This document shows positions 25,640 through 35,092 of a stretch of 64,000 nt of DNA, in pieces. The notes under the pieces were generated by a model that saw only the letters and a program-made list of their open reading frames with translations, made no database searches and was not told where the DNA came from. The first letter of the stretch is position 1. Each line of letters begins with the position of its first letter. Made by a program: the position numbers and the translations under genes. Source of the DNA: JAFEDN01 sp965651935 (GTDB lineage: Bacteria; Pseudomonadota; Gammaproteobacteria; Coxiellales; Coxiellaceae); contig CBFGTC010000001.1 in NCBI GenBank assembly GCA_965651935.1, positions 124,001 to 188,000 on the forward strand, read 5' to 3'.

Positions 25640-26492
25640 GCTTATTGCCTTCCCAATCACGGTAGGCATCTCTGATCATGGCAGTTATAGAGTAGGAGTT
25701 AGGAATTGTCATCAAAGCTCTGCCGTGGACTTGATTAACGCTTTGGATTCCAATTAAAGTGTTGGTCAGAAAAACTTCTTCCGCTCGGTGTAAGTCTGAT
25801 AGAGATACTCGGCCTTCTTCGATTGCAATACCCAAACTTTGCCCTAATTCAATAACTAAACTACGAGTCACGCCATTCAACACCCCTTCTTCTAAACTCG
25901 GGGTCAATAATTTGCCATGAGGTAATTTTAAAAAAATGTTCGCACAACTGGCGCTGGCCACTCGTCCTTGCGTATTCAATAAAACGGCCTCATCTGCTCC
26001 GGCTTTGATGGCGGCAGTTTTAGCCAATATGTTTTCCAAATAATTCAAAGATTTAACTCGTGATAATGGGGAGTGTTCATTTTTGGGAATGTCTACCACC
26101 CACAAAGTTTGAGCTGGCATAGCTTGCTTATGATACTCAAAAGCCGTCAACAGGACTTGAGGCTGAATATTCGGTGTAGGGATTAAACCTCGTGACCCTT
26201 TGCCGCGACTGAGCGTTAAACGCAATACCGCATCCGTTTCCATCAAACCATTTTGATTTAGCAACTCGTGAGAAATTTTTTGTAATTTTTCCCAACTCAA
26301 CAAAAAAGGAATTTCCAGAATGGCAGAGGCATCCTTTAAGCGCTGCCAGTGTTTCCTCAAATTAAAGACTCGGCCTTGATGTGCTTTCATGGTTTCAAAC
26401 AGCCCATCGCCTAATAAATAGCCCCTGTCTTCCGCCCAAATAACCGGCTGATCGATTGAAAAATAGCTGCCATTAAAAAAAATAATGCTCAT
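25617..26492 (-). CDS. class IV PLP aminotransferase (aminodeoxychorismate lyase / D-amino acid transaminase type)
   Basis: This fold-type IV PLP enzyme has 291 residues. The N-terminus has DRGYLLGDGLFETM, the PLP lysine is in VKSLNYLENILAK (about residue 145), and the cofactor phosphate site is ASASCANIFL and GVLNGVTRSLV. PabC (4-aminobenzoate synthesis for folate), D-alanine aminotransferase and IlvE share these motifs. The SLNYLEN context fits PabC or D-amino acid transaminase better than IlvE. No folate or branched-chain gene is adjacent to decide. Confidence 0.88.
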   Translation of the reverse strand: MSIIFFNGSYFSIDQPVIWAEDRGYLLGDGLFETMKAHQGRVFNLRKHWQRLKDASAILEIPFLLSWEKLQKISHELLNQNGLMETDAVLRLTLSRGKGSRGLIPTPNIQPQVLLTAFEYHKQAMPAQTLWVVDIPKNEHSPLSRVKSLNYLENILAKTAAIKAGADEAVLLNTQGRVASASCANIFLKLPHGKLLTPSLEEGVLNGVTRSLVIELGQSLGIAIEEGRVSLSDLHRAEEVFLTNTLIGIQSVNQVHGRALMTIPNSYSITAMIRDAYRDWEGNKPSGCREI

Positions 26493-26563
26493 ATTGTTTA
26501 AAATTTAATAATGTACTATATTTATACTGTAAAAATATTATACTGATCAATTAGGAGACAACA

Positions 26564-26932
26564 ATGAAAGGATTCATTATTAGCGGTCTTGCAGGCTTAT
26601 TTATCGCCAGCCTTGGTGCAACCAGTTATGCGGACACTATCCGCGTTAACGTCTCTAACGAATCTGGCTCACGCGCCAATTTGATTATGGGTAATACTCA
26701 TATGCAAAAACGCGTGATTTCTTTAGGCGCAGCAGATGCCACCTTATTCACGGCCCATTACACTTACCCTGAACGTATCTCCATCCAAACTTCCGAAACA
26801 TATAATAAGAATTGCGATTGGGCAAGAGCAAGAATCCCCGGTGTGCGTATGAACGCCATTCAATCTCTCGACATTATTATTACTACAGATAAATTGACCA
26901 ATTCCCCTAACTGCCTCATTGACTGGCATTAG
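26564..26932 (+). CDS. small secreted hypothetical protein
   Basis: A strong ribosome site (AGGAGA) precedes an ATG giving 122 residues. The signal peptide is MKGFIISGLAGLFIASLGATSYA-D. The mature domain of about 98 residues has two Cys (near 83 and 117) and alternating polar/hydrophobic strands, suggesting a small disulfide-bonded beta domain. No family was recognised. It stands at the head of a run of three small exported proteins on the same strand. Confidence 0.72.
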   Translation: MKGFIISGLAGLFIASLGATSYADTIRVNVSNESGSRANLIMGNTHMQKRVISLGAADATLFTAHYTYPERISIQTSETYNKNCDWARARIPGVRMNAIQSLDIIITTDKLTNSPNCLIDWH

Positions 26933-26985
26933 CCAAAATTTGAACTATATTTAACCTTATTCATTTAACAAAAGGGGAAGCACAT

Positions 26986-27537
26986 ATGAAACGTATATTA
27001 TTATCATTAGGTGTGGCTGCTCTGGTATCCATAGCTGGAGTAAGTTTAGCTCAAGACTACGACAATACCGCCCCCACCAGTCCCAATAATCCCAGCACTC
27101 CAAACAATACCGCTCCGTCGATGACGGCGCCAGGGACTCCAGCAGCCACGAGTGGCACAGTAGTCCGAGTGGAAAACTGGCCTACTAATGACTCTGCATT
27201 AAGCTCGATTAATGTAAAAGTAAATGGTCAACAAACTACAGTTACTCCGACTGCACCGGGTAATTTGACGATCCAACCGGGTACTCCAGTGCGTGATTTG
27301 AAAGTGGAAATCAGTGCGATGATGACAGGTTCATCCAACGGCAGCAAAATGGAAAGATGCGCTCAAACTGAAGTGGTTGGGGGGAATGGTGAAAAAAAAG
27401 CGGATGGCGCCACTGAAACCCTCAGTCAAATTTCGCTGAAAATCAGTAAAAAAGGCGATGGCAAATACGTCTGTGACAAAGCCAGTCTCATATTAGGCAC
27501 CCCCGGCGGTTTCGGAACTGGTGGTTTCGGCATGTAA
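26986..27537 (+). CDS. small secreted protein with Pro/Thr/Asn-rich N-terminal linker
   Basis: The 183-residue product has the signal peptide MKRILLSLGVAALVSIAGVSLA-Q, then a low-complexity Asn/Pro/Thr segment (about 25-55) and a beta-rich domain with two Cys (about 125 and 165) and a Gly-Phe-rich end. The first eight residues are almost identical to those of the next gene, and both have AGGGG/AGAGG ribosome sites, indicating paralogy or recent spread of the export signal. Function unknown. Confidence 0.7.
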   Translation: MKRILLSLGVAALVSIAGVSLAQDYDNTAPTSPNNPSTPNNTAPSMTAPGTPAATSGTVVRVENWPTNDSALSSINVKVNGQQTTVTPTAPGNLTIQPGTPVRDLKVEISAMMTGSSNGSKMERCAQTEVVGGNGEKKADGATETLSQISLKISKKGDGKYVCDKASLILGTPGGFGTGGFGM

Positions 27538-27595
27538 AGATTTATTTCTATAATCTTTCCTTTTCTTATTAATTTTTTATAGAGGAGAATGGCAA

Positions 27596-28045
27596 ATGAA
27601 ACGTATTCTTTTATCTTTAAGTATGCTTGCCTTAATTGGTACTTCTGCAGTGGGTTTTGCTCAAGCTGAAGTCTCTTCTGCCCCTAAGCGCGCGCTGATG
27701 GTGACTATTGATGCCAGTGACGCTGCTAAAGTGTTGGGGCATGAACCCCAAACCATAAGACTGGCTGGTAATCGTGAAATCGAAGTCACCGGCAGCAAAA
27801 AATTCACTATTGAATTGACAGGTGCTGACTTGCAAAGATTGCAAGAAAAACGCCAATTTGAATTCGGCTCAAGAGGATTTTTAAAATCTTGCCAAACCAT
27901 TAAAATCACCCGCACCGGCAAAGCGTCAGACACTGAAGCAGGCGAAGTGCTCGTGAAATTAGGCGTAAAACGTCAAGACGGAATGGATAAACCATTTTGT
28001 GAAAGTGTTGATTTCAAAGTAAACAAACTTGCTACAAAACCATAA
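27596..28045 (+). CDS. small secreted hypothetical protein, paralogue-like leader
   Basis: The 149-residue product has the signal peptide MKRILLSLSMLALIGTSAVGFA-Q and a basic mature domain with two Cys (about 99 and 137). The order of elements (basic strands, Cys, Thr/Lys-rich strand, Cys near the end) resembles the preceding protein, so they may share a fold. It is followed by a strong terminator at 28057-28094. No named domain. Confidence 0.7.
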   Translation: MKRILLSLSMLALIGTSAVGFAQAEVSSAPKRALMVTIDASDAAKVLGHEPQTIRLAGNREIEVTGSKKFTIELTGADLQRLQEKRQFEFGSRGFLKSCQTIKITRTGKASDTEAGEVLVKLGVKRQDGMDKPFCESVDFKVNKLATKP

Positions 28046-28056
28046 TTGATTTGTGG

Positions 28057-28094
28057 AAAAGCCTGTTATCACTCCAGGGATAACAGGCTTTTTC
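28057..28094. terminator. bidirectional rho-independent terminator
   Basis: GCCTGTTATC (28061-28070) pairs perfectly with GATAACAGGC (28079-28088), with an 8-base loop, an A-run before and a T-run after. It therefore works in both directions. The pdxB stop codon lies inside the left part of the stem. Confidence 0.9.
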
Positions 28095-29091
28095 TCCAAG
28101 TATACAATTTTCGTAATTCAAGAAATTGTTCCGCAACCAAGCCTTTCTGATTAATACATTCCTTCATTTTTACAGTATATTCCAAAGGATTAAATAGGTT
28201 TAAGGCCTGTTTTTGCCATTCAAACGGAAGCTTCTTAACCCCCGCTTTCATTCCTAATTTGATTTTAGGCCAGCCAAAAAATTCTTGGGCTTTCGCATAA
28301 AGTAACAGACTAGCGCGCCGTTTTGCCGCAATACTATAGGCGGCAATATGCGGAGTTGCAATCAGAGCTTGATCTAGTAAATTTATATCAATATTCGGTT
28401 CGTTTTCCCAAACATCTAAACATAAATGCAGCTTTTTTTGTTGCAATAATGTTGCCGTATCCACCACTTCACCTCTAGCAGCATTAATAAGCACTGTTCC
28501 CGGTTTTTGCCGTTGAAAAAAATGCTTTGTTAACAAATGATAACTCGGATGAGGTGGATGCCGCGTCAAAGACGTATGGAGACAAATTAGATCCAAATCG
28601 GTGAATTTCTCTAATGGAGTTGAATAAAACGTTTTCTCCGTTTCACTGCGAGGCGGATCATTGGCAATGATCTCAAATCCAGCTTGAGATAAATAATCAC
28701 TGACCAAACTTCCCACCCTGCCCATCCCAATAATCCCAGCACGCAAAGGTCTATGGCATAACAGCTCTTGAGTTTGCAGGGCCGCTATCACCATCAGCAC
28801 ATATTCCACCACGGCTATCGCATTGGCCCCCGGCGCATTCGCCCAAAAAATGCCTTGTTCTTCTAGCCAAGAGATATCTAAATGATCGTAACCTGCCGTG
28901 GCGCTGCCCACAAAGCGGACGGCAGTATCTTGTAAAAGAGCGGCGTTGACTGGAGTGACGGTACGGACCCATAGCATTTGCGCATTCATTAAGTCCGCTC
29001 GGCAAATTTCTGTCCCCGGCTTTTTTAAAAGCCGATGGGCGGAGAATAGTTCATCCACTAAAGGAATTTGCTCATCGACAACTATTTTCAT
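28069..29091 (-). CDS. pdxB: 4-phosphoerythronate dehydrogenase
   Basis: PdxB oxidises 4-phosphoerythronate in the DXP-dependent pyridoxal phosphate pathway. The start MKIVVDEQIPLVDELF (29091) gives 340 residues; the frame is open 33 codons upstream without family similarity. Motifs are VRTVTPVNAALL, FVGSATAGYDHLD, the NAD loop GIIGMGRVGSLVSDYL (about 116), the LHTSLTR segment, and INAARGEVVD. It is slightly shorter than the E. coli enzyme (378). It is divergent from the TolC-like gene. Confidence 0.92.
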   Translation of the reverse strand: MKIVVDEQIPLVDELFSAHRLLKKPGTEICRADLMNAQMLWVRTVTPVNAALLQDTAVRFVGSATAGYDHLDISWLEEQGIFWANAPGANAIAVVEYVLMVIAALQTQELLCHRPLRAGIIGMGRVGSLVSDYLSQAGFEIIANDPPRSETEKTFYSTPLEKFTDLDLICLHTSLTRHPPHPSYHLLTKHFFQRQKPGTVLINAARGEVVDTATLLQQKKLHLCLDVWENEPNIDINLLDQALIATPHIAAYSIAAKRRASLLLYAKAQEFFGWPKIKLGMKAGVKKLPFEWQKQALNLFNPLEYTVKMKECINQKGLVAEQFLELRKLYTWRKSLLSLE

Positions 29092-29184
29092 ATATTTCAC
29101 AATTTGATCAATACCGTTATTCCCCAAAGAAAGATACCAAAGAGGATTGAAACTCTGCGTAGAGACTGATTTAATGTCCGGTAC

Positions 29185-30660
29185 ATGCACTATCTACGCC
29201 ATTTAACAATATTTTTAATTCTCTTTTGCACGGCCTGCTTTTTCAAAGCAGGGTATGCAGAAGAAACTATTGTTGTTTCCTCGGCAACCGATCAAGAGCT
29301 GGAACATCTCCCTCTACCGCAAGATACCATTAGACATGATAAAATATTAACCTTGCAAGAAGCCATTATGTTGGCGCTGCGCAATAATCCATCTATCCAC
29401 AGCAGCCGCTTCCAAAGAATTTCCGATAAATATGCTTTAGAACTGGCTAATTATTCCTTTCAACCACATTTTAATTTTACCGCAAATGTCAGTTTTACCC
29501 AAGGAGAAAAACCCGGTTATAACATTAATCCAGGAATCAGTCTCAATACACGCTGGGGTACTCAAATCAAAGCGGATAACACCACCGATTTAAATGGAGA
29601 ACAAAGAGAAACCTTAACCATCATGCAGCCTTTATTAGGCGGATTTGGCGCGGTCAATGAAATTCCTTGGCTTAATGCTCAAGATAATGAGCTTATTGCA
29701 CGCCAAAATTTTAAAAGCACGATAATGCAAATGGTCACCGAGGTGTCGACAAATTACCGGCAGGTAGTGCAAGATTATAATGGTTTAGACGCTCAAGAAC
29801 GTGCATTAAAGAGGCAACAAGAAACTGCGCAACAATATCAATTGCGAGTCAGCTCCGGCAGAATGGCTCCCAGTGAACTTTTGCAACAACAAGCTACTGT
29901 AGCGAATAGTGAACTGGAAACCGAACGACAAAGGACTAACTTAGAGCAAGATTATCAAACTTTATTAGATACTTTGGGCCTTTCCCCTCAATCCCATCTT
30001 AAGGTAGAAACCAATATTAACTTTAAAACTTATAATCTACCCACATTAGAAAACTCCATTCAAATAGCTCTTAATAATAATCCCAGCTATGTCAGCCAGC
30101 AATTACAACTTAACGCCACCCGGCGGGGGGTTCTCACTGCGAAAGACCAACGGCGCTGGCGTTTAGATGCTACCGGTACCGCCAATATAATCAATAGTAA
30201 TGGCTTTGCGGGAATTGTGGATAGTTTCAACCAATTAACTACCACAAATAAACCATCCGCCACTATTGAACTCTCTATTCCGATTCGTGATGTGGATTCG
30301 AAAGTGGGTTTGATTAACGCCAAAGTGGCCTTAATTCAAGCGGAAGACAACTTGGAACAAAGCCGCCGGACCTTAATTAGACAAGTGACCAACGATTGGA
30401 ATAATTTAAACAGTCAACGCAAACAACTTGTGATTGCGGAACAAGCCCTGGATTTGCAGAGAAAAAATTTAGAAGCCGAGAGAATAAAACAACAATACGG
30501 GCAAACCACGGCATTAAGTGTTAACATTATACAAGATAATTTATTACAACAGGAGTTAGATTATATCAACACTCAAATCACCTATTTGAACGCCGTGACT
30601 GCCTTTCAAAATTTACTCGGAATCACCTTAAAAGAGTGGAACATCGTTATAAGGTATTAA
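29185..30660 (+). CDS. TolC-family outer membrane efflux protein
   Basis: This 491-residue outer-membrane channel component has a signal peptide ending near KAGYA-EE. It has two repeats of the outer membrane efflux domain: LTLQEAIMLALRNNPSIHSSR begins the first and LENSIQIALNNNPSY the second, with long Gln/Asn-rich helices that form the periplasmic tunnel. It is the first gene of a four-gene exporter operon with a MacA-like adaptor and a split MacB-like transporter. Ribosome site is weak. Confidence 0.9.
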   Translation: MHYLRHLTIFLILFCTACFFKAGYAEETIVVSSATDQELEHLPLPQDTIRHDKILTLQEAIMLALRNNPSIHSSRFQRISDKYALELANYSFQPHFNFTANVSFTQGEKPGYNINPGISLNTRWGTQIKADNTTDLNGEQRETLTIMQPLLGGFGAVNEIPWLNAQDNELIARQNFKSTIMQMVTEVSTNYRQVVQDYNGLDAQERALKRQQETAQQYQLRVSSGRMAPSELLQQQATVANSELETERQRTNLEQDYQTLLDTLGLSPQSHLKVETNINFKTYNLPTLENSIQIALNNNPSYVSQQLQLNATRRGVLTAKDQRRWRLDATGTANIINSNGFAGIVDSFNQLTTTNKPSATIELSIPIRDVDSKVGLINAKVALIQAEDNLEQSRRTLIRQVTNDWNNLNSQRKQLVIAEQALDLQRKNLEAERIKQQYGQTTALSVNIIQDNLLQQELDYINTQITYLNAVTAFQNLLGITLKEWNIVIRY

Positions 30661-30662
30661 AT

Positions 30663-31832
30663 ATGCAATTGCAATGGAAATATAAAAATTTTTTATTCTT
30701 GCTCTTTCTAGCCCTATTTATCACCGGCTGTCCTAAAAAAGAAGAAAAAAAGACGGCTGGCTTTACAATTATCACTGCCCAAGCCAAATCAATGGTCACC
30801 AGACTCCATTTTAGTGGGACTTTAGCCCCATTAGAAGTACACCCCGTTTTAAGCCCGCTAGACGGTCGAGTCACTAAAGTTCAATTTGAGTATGGCCAAC
30901 ATATTACTAAAGGCCAGTCTTTGATATTGTTAGACGCGGTAAAATTGTCTGAAGATTATCGTAAAACCGTCAGTGACTATTTAGAAAAAAAACAAAATTA
31001 TGAAATCAGTGTTAGCACCTATAAGGGCAATCAAGCTTTATTTAAAGCCGGGGTCATTTCTAAAGAAGAATATTTATCTGCATCAAGCAAGCAAAGGAGC
31101 GACACCCTCAGTTATTATCAAGCTAAATACGACCTGGAAAAACTTTTATCACAAACCAGTATCCCCCTGAGTACTATTGAAAACTTAAATCTTTCCGACA
31201 TGAAGAAAGTCAATGAATTTTTAAATCAACAGTTTCAAGCCGTTAAAATTTTCGCTCACACTCAAGGCATTGCTTTGTTCCCTACTCAAGATCAAAAAAA
31301 GGATAATAACGTTGGAAGAATTAGCGCGGGCGATGACATTAAATCAGGCCAATTGATATTAGCTATCGGCGATTTAAGTGGATTTACCATTAAGCTAACT
31401 GTCAGTGAAATAGCCGTTAATTTAATCAAACCCGGCTTACCCGCGATTGTCACGGGCAGCGCTTTCCCGGGAGTTGAATTAAAGGGCAACGTCAGTTCAG
31501 TGGCTGCGCAAGCAAACCCGCAAACGGGATCTGACGGCGGGTTAGGAATGTTTGATGTCATTGTTAAAGTTCCCAATATCACTCCGGCACAACAGCAAAA
31601 TATCCGAGTCGGTATGAGCGCCGCAGTCGAACTGGATATTTCCGAGTCCCCCCAAATCTATATCCCATTAGAGGCCGTTCATCCTAAAAACAATCAGCGA
31701 TTGGTCACTGTGGTAGGCAAAGATGGTCAACGCCGTGAAGTGGAAGTCATTACTGGGAAAACCACTTTGACTGAAGTGGCGATTATCAAAGGACTTGAGC
31801 CAGGAGACAAAGTTGTCGTCCCCACTAATTGA
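30663..31832 (+). CDS. MacA/HlyD-type periplasmic adaptor lipoprotein
   Basis: This adaptor links the inner-membrane transporter to the TolC-like channel. The 389-residue protein starts 2 bases after the TolC-like stop. The N-terminus ends in the lipobox ITGC (Cys23), so it is probably lipid-anchored. The biotinyl-lipoyl half-motif LEVHPVLSPLDGRVTKVQFEYGQ is followed by an alpha-hairpin (about 100-180) and a beta-barrel with KPGLPAIV and VGMSAAVELD. The end overlaps the ATPase gene by 20 bases. Confidence 0.9.
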   Translation: MQLQWKYKNFLFLLFLALFITGCPKKEEKKTAGFTIITAQAKSMVTRLHFSGTLAPLEVHPVLSPLDGRVTKVQFEYGQHITKGQSLILLDAVKLSEDYRKTVSDYLEKKQNYEISVSTYKGNQALFKAGVISKEEYLSASSKQRSDTLSYYQAKYDLEKLLSQTSIPLSTIENLNLSDMKKVNEFLNQQFQAVKIFAHTQGIALFPTQDQKKDNNVGRISAGDDIKSGQLILAIGDLSGFTIKLTVSEIAVNLIKPGLPAIVTGSAFPGVELKGNVSSVAAQANPQTGSDGGLGMFDVIVKVPNITPAQQQNIRVGMSAAVELDISESPQIYIPLEAVHPKNNQRLVTVVGKDGQRREVEVITGKTTLTEVAIIKGLEPGDKVVVPTN

Positions 31833-32496
31833 GTTACAACAAGTCACTAAAACCTATCTCATGGCCTCTGAAACTTATACGGCTCTAAAAGGGATTAATT
31901 TAACTATCGACCGGGGCGAATTGGCAACCATTATTGGGTCTTCCGGCTCTGGTAAAACCACCACCATGAACATTTTGGGTTTGTTGGATCGACCCACTTC
32001 GGGCAAATATTATTTAGAAGGGTTTGATACCTCTACCTTATCTTTAAACGACGTAGCTGATTTACGTAATGAAAAAATTGGTTTTATATTCCAATCTTTT
32101 TTTTTATTACCCAGATTAACTGCCTTACAAAATGTCATGTTGCCTTTATCCTATCGCCGGCGCCAAACAGCCGCTGAAAAGCTGGATAAAAATAGGGCGT
32201 TAACGATGTTAGAGAAAGTGGGAATGGCAAATTACATTAACCACAAACCCAATGAATTGTCCGGAGGACAGCAACAAAGAGTGGCCATTGCGAGAGCATT
32301 GGTAGGCAAGCCCAGTATTATTCTCGCCGATGAACCCACTGGCGCTTTAGACACCAAAAATAGCCATGATGTTTTACAATTGCTCAAAGAATTAAATAAA
32401 ACTGAAGGGGCCACGATTATTATCATTACTCACGATCTAGAGGTGGCCAATCAATCAGAGCGTATCATTAAAATTTCCGATGGGAAAATTATTTAA
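31813..32496 (+). CDS. ABC transporter ATPase (MacB/LolD type)
   Basis: This is the ATP-binding subunit of a MacB-like exporter. A TTG start at 31813 with AGGAG six bases upstream gives 227 residues. Motifs: Walker A GSSGSGKTT (about 42), Q-loop FQSFFLLPRLT, signature LSGGQQQRVAIARAL (about 146), Walker B IILADEPTGALD, and H-loop ITHD. In E. coli MacB the ATPase and permease are fused; here they are separate genes 14 bases apart. Confidence 0.92.
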   Translation: MSSPLIELQQVTKTYLMASETYTALKGINLTIDRGELATIIGSSGSGKTTTMNILGLLDRPTSGKYYLEGFDTSTLSLNDVADLRNEKIGFIFQSFFLLPRLTALQNVMLPLSYRRRQTAAEKLDKNRALTMLEKVGMANYINHKPNELSGGQQQRVAIARALVGKPSIILADEPTGALDTKNSHDVLQLLKELNKTEGATIIIITHDLEVANQSERIIKISDGKII

Positions 32497-32510
32497 TTTA
32501 TGAGAAAAAT

Positions 32511-33707
32511 ATGGGATTTCTAGCGCATATTCGTGAAGCGTTAATGAATTTATTGTCCGCTAAGCTGCGTTCTTTATTGGCTATATTGGGAATTTTAGTG
32601 GGCACGGGTTCGGTAGTGGCATTAATTTCTTCCAGTGAGCTCGCTACTGAACATGCTTTAGCTCAGTTCAAAAAACTCGGCACTAACTTACTCGCTGTAC
32701 TATTGTTACCCAAAGAACAAAGCGCAGGCGCCGCCACTGGCCAAGGTCATAATCTCAATGTTAATGATATTGATATTATACAAAATAAAATTCCGGATAT
32801 TGAAAAAATTGTACCTTATACCATGCTTTATCAACCGATTTTTTTTCAAGACCTCTCCTTCGATGGCCAAATTATAGGGGCCACTGAAGCACTGGCTGAT
32901 ATAGTTAAAATTAAAATCAACAAAGGCCGCTTCGTTTCTTTTTTGGATCAAAACAGCTTCTTTTGCGTAGTCGGCCACGACATCGGCCAACAAATACGCG
33001 CTCGCGGGATTGATCCAATAAATCAACAAATCAATCTTGGCAATCAACTCTTTACTATTATCGGGGTTGCCGAAGAATGGGAGCCTAATTTATTCCTTTT
33101 CGCGAATATCAACGAGGGCGTGATCATACCCTTATCTTTATCTTTTCTAGTATCGCCCCACGTAGAGATACAAAATGTCCTGATTCAATTACATCGCGAT
33201 ACCCCCTTAACTACGGTAAAACCCAAGATAGAAGAAACGATCGAAACGCTGGCCCCCGATACGCAAGTGCGTTTCCACGACCCCCAACAAATTATCGACG
33301 TAGTAAGCAAACAACGCAGTACTTTTACCTGGTTGTTGAGCGCGATAGGCGGTATATCCTTACTGGTTGGCGGAATTGGCGTTATGAATATCATGTTGGT
33401 ATCGGTGATAGAGCGGCGCCGAGAAATTGGGATTCGCATGGCGGTGGGCGCCAGAAGAAAAGATATTTTACAAATGTTTTTGATTGAATCGATGGTGCTC
33501 ACAATTGGCGGAGGTCTTTTAGGAGTTATTTTTGGAACGGTGACGACACTAATATTAGCCCTTTCCTCAGGCTGGGAATATTCGTTCCACTTGATCCCTG
33601 CCGCATTGGGGTTTGTTGTTTCTGCCGCTGTGGGCGTCTTTTCCGGATTATATCCTTCTTATCGAGCTTCTCGACTGGACCCCATCACCACATTGCAATC
33701 TGAATAA
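32511..33707 (+). CDS. MacB/FtsX-type ABC permease
   Basis: The 398-residue inner-membrane protein has one N-terminal helix (about 20-45), a large periplasmic domain (about 50-270) and three C-terminal helices, the MacB topology. Conserved stretches are GVMNIMLVSVIERRREIGIR, with ARRKDILQMFLIES, the coupling region, and the C-terminal GLYPSYRASRLDPITTL. Together with the three preceding genes it forms a tripartite exporter; substrate (macrolide, peptide, toxin or siderophore) is unknown. Confidence 0.92.
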   Translation: MGFLAHIREALMNLLSAKLRSLLAILGILVGTGSVVALISSSELATEHALAQFKKLGTNLLAVLLLPKEQSAGAATGQGHNLNVNDIDIIQNKIPDIEKIVPYTMLYQPIFFQDLSFDGQIIGATEALADIVKIKINKGRFVSFLDQNSFFCVVGHDIGQQIRARGIDPINQQINLGNQLFTIIGVAEEWEPNLFLFANINEGVIIPLSLSFLVSPHVEIQNVLIQLHRDTPLTTVKPKIEETIETLAPDTQVRFHDPQQIIDVVSKQRSTFTWLLSAIGGISLLVGGIGVMNIMLVSVIERRREIGIRMAVGARRKDILQMFLIESMVLTIGGGLLGVIFGTVTTLILALSSGWEYSFHLIPAALGFVVSAAVGVFSGLYPSYRASRLDPITTLQSE

Positions 33708-33720
33708 GGAAACAGGCATT

Positions 33721-35091
33721 ATGTTGCATATTATTATTTTGGGGGCCAACAGCATAGGTCACTCTTTGGCTGCTAATTTAGTCGTTGAAGGTCATAACGT
33801 CACCATAGTCGATCAAATCGAAACCGCCTTGGGGGAGATGCAAGAGCGCTACGATTTGCGCACGGTGTATGGACATTGCGCTAATCCACGGATCTTAGCT
33901 GAAGCCGGAGCGGCAGAAGCGGATATGATTTTAGCCGTTACTGACAACGACGAGGTCAACATAGTCGCTTGTTTAGTAGCCAAAAGCGTTTTTAAAATAC
34001 CGCTTAAAATCGCCCGCGTCAACAGCGCTGATTACTTCTTTGACTCCCATCAATTTTTCGCCGGTGAACAATCCCCCATTGATATTTTTATCAATCCGAC
34101 TCAATTAATTACGCAGTCTTTGATTGATTTAATCGAACATAGCGGCGCGTTACGAATTTTTAATTTCGCTGATGAGCAAATTAAGTTAATCGCCACCAAA
34201 CCCTCCGCTCAAGGGAAACTCATTGGCAAAAGCGCTTCGGAGTTAAATTCCTACTTACCCGATATTCGCGCCAAAATCATTGCCGTTTATCGGCACAATC
34301 AATTAATGCCTATGGATACACCCTTAAACCTTGAAGACGATGTGTTATTTATAGCTGAAAAAAATAAGGTTTCAGAAGTTCTAAGCATCATATGCGCACC
34401 AATCAATCAATCTGATTCGAAAAAAATTATGATCATCGGCGGCGGCCATATCGGCAGCTTAGCGGCACAAAATTTGCAAGCCCACCACCAGGTCAAATTA
34501 ATTGAACAAAACAAAAAACTGTGCGAAAAATTAGCCTTGCAATTAGAGTCCAGCTTAGTATTATGCAGCAACGGTTGCGATACTTATTTGTTACGCAATG
34601 AAAATGTGGAAGACATGGACTGCTTTGTGGCATTGACAAATAGTGATGCCGATAACATTGTCAGTGCTTTGCACAGTAAACAACTGGGAGCGAAGCAAGT
34701 GATCTCCTTAGTAAATCGCGATGCCTATTTAAGCCTTATCATTAACGGTTATATTAATATCGATATCGCCTTGTCACCACAGCAGATCACTATCAGTGCG
34801 ATACTCCGCCACTTGCACCGCGGTAATATCGTTCAAGCTTATTCACTGCGGCAAGGTAGCGCCGAAGCACTAGAAATTAAAGTCGATTCAAGCGCTGCTA
34901 TTCTAAAGTTAGAGTCTTCTCAAGCATTGCCACCTCACGTCACGATTGCAGCCATAATACGTCAAAATCAAATTCTTATTCCTAAAACAGACATGCTTAT
35001 CAGAGAAGCAGATCGAGTCATTTTATTCGTGAGTGATAAAAAACAAATCCCGGCGGTGGAAAGTTTATTTGCCGTTAACAATGGGGGATAA
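33721..35091 (+). CDS. trkA: Trk system potassium uptake protein TrkA
   Basis: TrkA is the cytoplasmic NAD-binding regulator of the TrkH potassium channel. The ATG at 33721 follows AAGGAAA; the frame is open 36 codons upstream but that part lies inside the permease gene. The 456 residues hold two RCK repeats: the first Rossmann loop GANSIGHSLAANL (about 8) and the second IGGGHIGSLAAQNL (about 240), each followed by a TrkA-C domain. It ends one base before trkH starts. Confidence 0.95.
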   Translation: MLHIIILGANSIGHSLAANLVVEGHNVTIVDQIETALGEMQERYDLRTVYGHCANPRILAEAGAAEADMILAVTDNDEVNIVACLVAKSVFKIPLKIARVNSADYFFDSHQFFAGEQSPIDIFINPTQLITQSLIDLIEHSGALRIFNFADEQIKLIATKPSAQGKLIGKSASELNSYLPDIRAKIIAVYRHNQLMPMDTPLNLEDDVLFIAEKNKVSEVLSIICAPINQSDSKKIMIIGGGHIGSLAAQNLQAHHQVKLIEQNKKLCEKLALQLESSLVLCSNGCDTYLLRNENVEDMDCFVALTNSDADNIVSALHSKQLGAKQVISLVNRDAYLSLIINGYINIDIALSPQQITISAILRHLHRGNIVQAYSLRQGSAEALEIKVDSSAAILKLESSQALPPHVTIAAIIRQNQILIPKTDMLIREADRVILFVSDKKQIPAVESLFAVNNGG

Positions 35092-35092
35092 A

